The translations under genes were made by a program, and so were the position numbers. Under the pieces are notes generated by a model. The model was not told the DNA's origin and ran no database searches. It saw nothing but the letters and a program-made list of their open reading frames with translations. A stretch of DNA of 64,000 nucleotides from Opitutus sp. (GTDB lineage: Bacteria > Verrucomicrobiota > Verrucomicrobiia > Opitutales > Opitutaceae): NCBI GenBank assembly GCA_024707325.1, contig JANPZY010000001.1:372001-436000 (forward strand), given 5' to 3'. Shown here piece by piece: positions 62,090-64,000 of the stretch (position 1 is its first letter; every line of letters starts with the position of its first letter).

Positions 62090-62572
62090 TTAAGCTTTGT
62101 GCGCCTTGGTGTTGAGCCCGCTACGGGCCAACACCCATCCCACCGCGACCAAGACCACGCCCGACGCGAGAAACAGGAGATCGTAGATCAGCCACTGCGA
62201 GCTGTCGGGTTTGACGTGGTGGATCCCGAGCAGCTGGTGATCGATGAGGCCCTCGACGAAATTGAAGACGCCCCACCCGGCGACCGCACCGCCAAAGACG
62301 ACTCGCCCGCCCGTGCTGCCCGGCGGCGTGTCCCGCGCTCGCCAGAGCAACACCACGCCGAGCACCGTGAGCAGCCACGTGGCGGCGTGGAAAAATCCGT
62401 CCTGCGTGTTCTGGCGCTGCAGCGTGGCGATCGATTCCGGTGCGCAGGTCGCGGTCGTGCAGATGAGGTGATGCCAGCCAAGGATCTGGTGCAGCACGAT
62501 GCCATCAACGAAACCACCCAGACCAAGGCCCAACACGAGTCCGGCGCGAAAGAGCGGCTGACGAAAAATCAT
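62090..62572 (-). CDS. DUF2243-type membrane protein
   Basis: 160 residues with four hydrophobic segments. Two internal copies of a His-rich motif are seen: GGFVDGIVLHQILGWHH near the start and NFVEGLIDHQLLGIHHV later, each with the D-x-I/L-x-x-H-Q-x-L-G-x-H-H pattern, an arrangement that could bind a metal or heme. The function of this family is unknown. The gene follows the cytochrome b/c gene by 17 bases and is likely in its operon, consistent with a role near respiration. Confidence 0.8.
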   Translation of the reverse strand: MIFRQPLFRAGLVLGLGLGGFVDGIVLHQILGWHHLICTTATCAPESIATLQRQNTQDGFFHAATWLLTVLGVVLLWRARDTPPGSTGGRVVFGGAVAGWGVFNFVEGLIDHQLLGIHHVKPDSSQWLIYDLLFLASGVVLVAVGWVLARSGLNTKAHKA

Positions 62573-62589
62573 GCGTATCCGTTTTGTGG

Positions 62590-64000
62590 TTACTTCTGCG
62601 AATCGCTCGGACCGCCCTCCGTGCGCAGACCGCCCTGTTGCGTGCGATCGGGACCGCGGCGCGACTTCAGAAACGCCACAAGCGCGTCGATTTCGCCCGG
62701 CTGGAGAATGTTGCCATACGCAGGCATGTTTCGCCCGCCGTTCACGATGCGGATGATGATGTCGTTTTCCGTGAGCCGGTTCGCCACGGTCGTGAGATCG
62801 GGACCGCGACGTCCACCATGTTCCTCGATCAAGTGACAGTTGAGGCAGGCGCGTTCGTGAAAGACGCGCGCGCCGTCGGCGATCGGCCCCGTGGTCGCAC
62901 CCACGACTTCGTCCGGCAGTGGATCGGCCTCGAAGAGCGGCGACCACGGCGCTTTTGCGCCTGCGATCCAGAGCGAACCAATCATCAGCACGGTCAGCAG
63001 CACCGCGCCCACGGCCCACGGACGCCGCGACCAGTGGCGTTCGCCGCGATTATTGATGATCGGTGCGAGCAGCAGGACCACCGCGATCAGCACCGGACCG
63101 AGAATCATCACAATGCCTTCAAGCGACTCGGGAATCAGCGCGAGCACCGCGAAATACCATAACAGATACCAGTCGGGCCGCGGGTCCGCGTTGAGAATGC
63201 TCGGATCGGGCGGCGTCTCGATCGGCGGGGGACCGTAAACGATGGAGAGCACTGCGATCACGATGATCAGCGCGGTGCCGAAAACGAAATCGCGCCACGC
63301 GCCGTCCGGCCAGAACGGCACGCCCGTGCGCTCGAGCTCGGCGTGGTATTCCTGCCGGTAGGTTTTCGGGTTCACCGGCTTTCCCGGCTTCGGCGGATCG
63401 GAAATACCATGACGCAACACGAGCCACAGGTGCAGCCCGATGAACGCGAACATGATTCCCGGGATCAGAAAAACGTGGATGGCGAAAAAGCGGCTGAGCG
63501 TCGCGCCGCCGAGCGTGTTGCCGCCGAGAATGAAGCGTGCGAGCCAGTCGCCGATCAGCGGCACGCGTCCCGCCTGCTCGGCCGCGACGACGACCGACCA
63601 CGCGGCAGTTTGGTCCCAGCGAAGCAGTTGCCCCGTGAACCCCATCACGAGCGTGAAGCCGAGCAGCAGCACGCCCGTCGCCCAACTCATCTCGCGCGGA
63701 TATTTGTAGGCGCCGAAAAGAAACGTCTGCGCCATGTGCGCGCCGACCATCAGCACCATTGCCGACGCACCGTAGTAATGCATCCCGCGGAGAAAATGTC
63801 CGAACGGCGCCTCGTCGGTAATGAACTGCAGCGTGTCGAACGCCTGCGCTGAAGACGGCACGAACGAAAACGCCAGCGCCACACCCGTGACGATCTGCAC
63901 GATGAACGCGACCAGCGTCGCGCTGCCGAACACATACCACCACTTCGCATCGCGGGGCACGAGGTGCTTGAGCGACGGCCCGAAGAGATCGCTCAGTCCG
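62590..64000 (-). CDS. cytochrome b fused to cytochrome c (5' end outside window)
   Basis: The frame is open to the right edge, so the start is missing; 470 residues are visible. The N-terminal part is cytochrome b: [40 protein letters not shown] and the heme-ligand His pairs, followed by the b/c1-type [20 protein letters not shown] and the quinone-site [20 protein letters not shown]. The C-terminal part has a single c-type heme site ([15 protein letters not shown]) and a distal Met ([10 protein letters not shown]). This is a menaquinol:cytochrome c reductase-type protein with fused b and c subunits, as in several non-proteobacterial phyla. Unrelated to motility. Confidence 0.9.
   Translation of the reverse strand, partial: GLSDLFGPSLKHLVPRDAKWWYVFGSATLVAFIVQIVTGVALAFSFVPSSAQAFDTLQFITDEAPFGHFLRGMHYYGASAMVLMVGAHMAQTFLFGAYKYPREMSWATGVLLLGFTLVMGFTGQLLRWDQTAAWSVVVAAEQAGRVPLIGDWLARFILGGNTLGGATLSRFFAIHVFLIPGIMFAFIGLHLWLVLRHGISDPPKPGKPVNPKTYRQEYHAELERTGVPFWPDGAWRDFVFGTALIIVIAVLSIVYGPPPIETPPDPSILNADPRPDWYLLWYFAVLALIPESLEGIVMILGPVLIAVVLLLAPIINNRGERHWSRRPWAVGAVLLTVLMIGSLWIAGAKAPWSPLFEADPLPDEVVGATTGPIADGARVFHERACLNCHLIEEHGGRRGPDLTTVANRLTENDIIIRIVNGGRNMPAYGNILQPGEIDALVAFLKSRRGPDRTQQGGLRTEGGPSDSQK

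Overview
The window is GC-rich, densely coding bacterial DNA dominated by a flagellar motility, chemotaxis and flagellin-glycosylation region. The style (flagellar genes mixed with several HDOD proteins, CheX and CheD, SPINDLY-type O-GlcNAc transferases, a cytochrome b fused to cytochrome c, CACAGAG and TTCCGTG intergenic repeats) suggests a Verrucomicrobia/Planctomycetes-type organism, most likely an Opitutaceae-like verrucomicrobium. That assignment is an inference and not a sequence match. No rRNA, tRNA, CRISPR array or insertion sequence was recognised.

Layout. 1-7027 (minus): basal-body and export operon flgB-flgC-fliE-fliF-fliG-orf67-fliH-orf55-fliI-fliJ-motE-like, with a sigma54-type promoter in front. 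7241-11271 (plus): cheR, cheB, a receiver/HD-GYP protein and cheD. 11615-14707 (minus): an HDOD protein and cheA. 14910-18569 (plus): a chemoreceptor, cheW and two small receivers. 18841-22943 (minus): a REC-REC-STAS protein, cheX, an NtrC-type sigma54 activator and a lone receiver. 23031-23432: a small unknown protein. 24061-27763 (minus): fliD, a lipoprotein, an FlgM-like protein, fliS and a FliT-like protein. 27978-29847 (plus): two flagellins. 30312-55387 (minus): about 25 kb of glycosyltransferases and related enzymes, including four SPINDLY/OGT-type proteins and two multidomain fusions, with one HDOD gene inside. 55635-60921 (plus): an HDOD protein, a hybrid histidine kinase and a small exported-protein/TPR/FlgN-like operon. 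61110-64000 (minus): another HDOD protein, a DUF2243 membrane protein and the end of a cytochrome b/c gene.

How it fits together. The FlrC/NtrC-like activator (20851-22356, GAFTGA present) and the sigma54 box before flgB suggest an early class driven by sigma54. At least a dozen late genes (fliC1, fliC2, fliD, cheA, cheW, cheX, HDOD genes, the OGT-like operon, the hybrid kinase) carry sigma28-like boxes of the form TAAA/TCAAG, 11-12 nt spacer, GCCGATAA. The FlgM-like protein would be the brake on that class. The glycosylation island directly follows the flagellins and one of its operons has a sigma28-like promoter, so flagellin O-glycosylation is its most likely job.

Two cautions and the main novelty. 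At least fourteen apparent single-base frameshifts, mostly in short G/C runs, split otherwise clean genes. Most look like assembly indels, but five of them fall in one glycosyltransferase gene. The most unusual DNA structure is a family of degenerate 22-bp tandem repeats in exact register at three of the five convergent gene junctions. The other two convergent junctions carry other short repeats, and the divergent junctions carry none.
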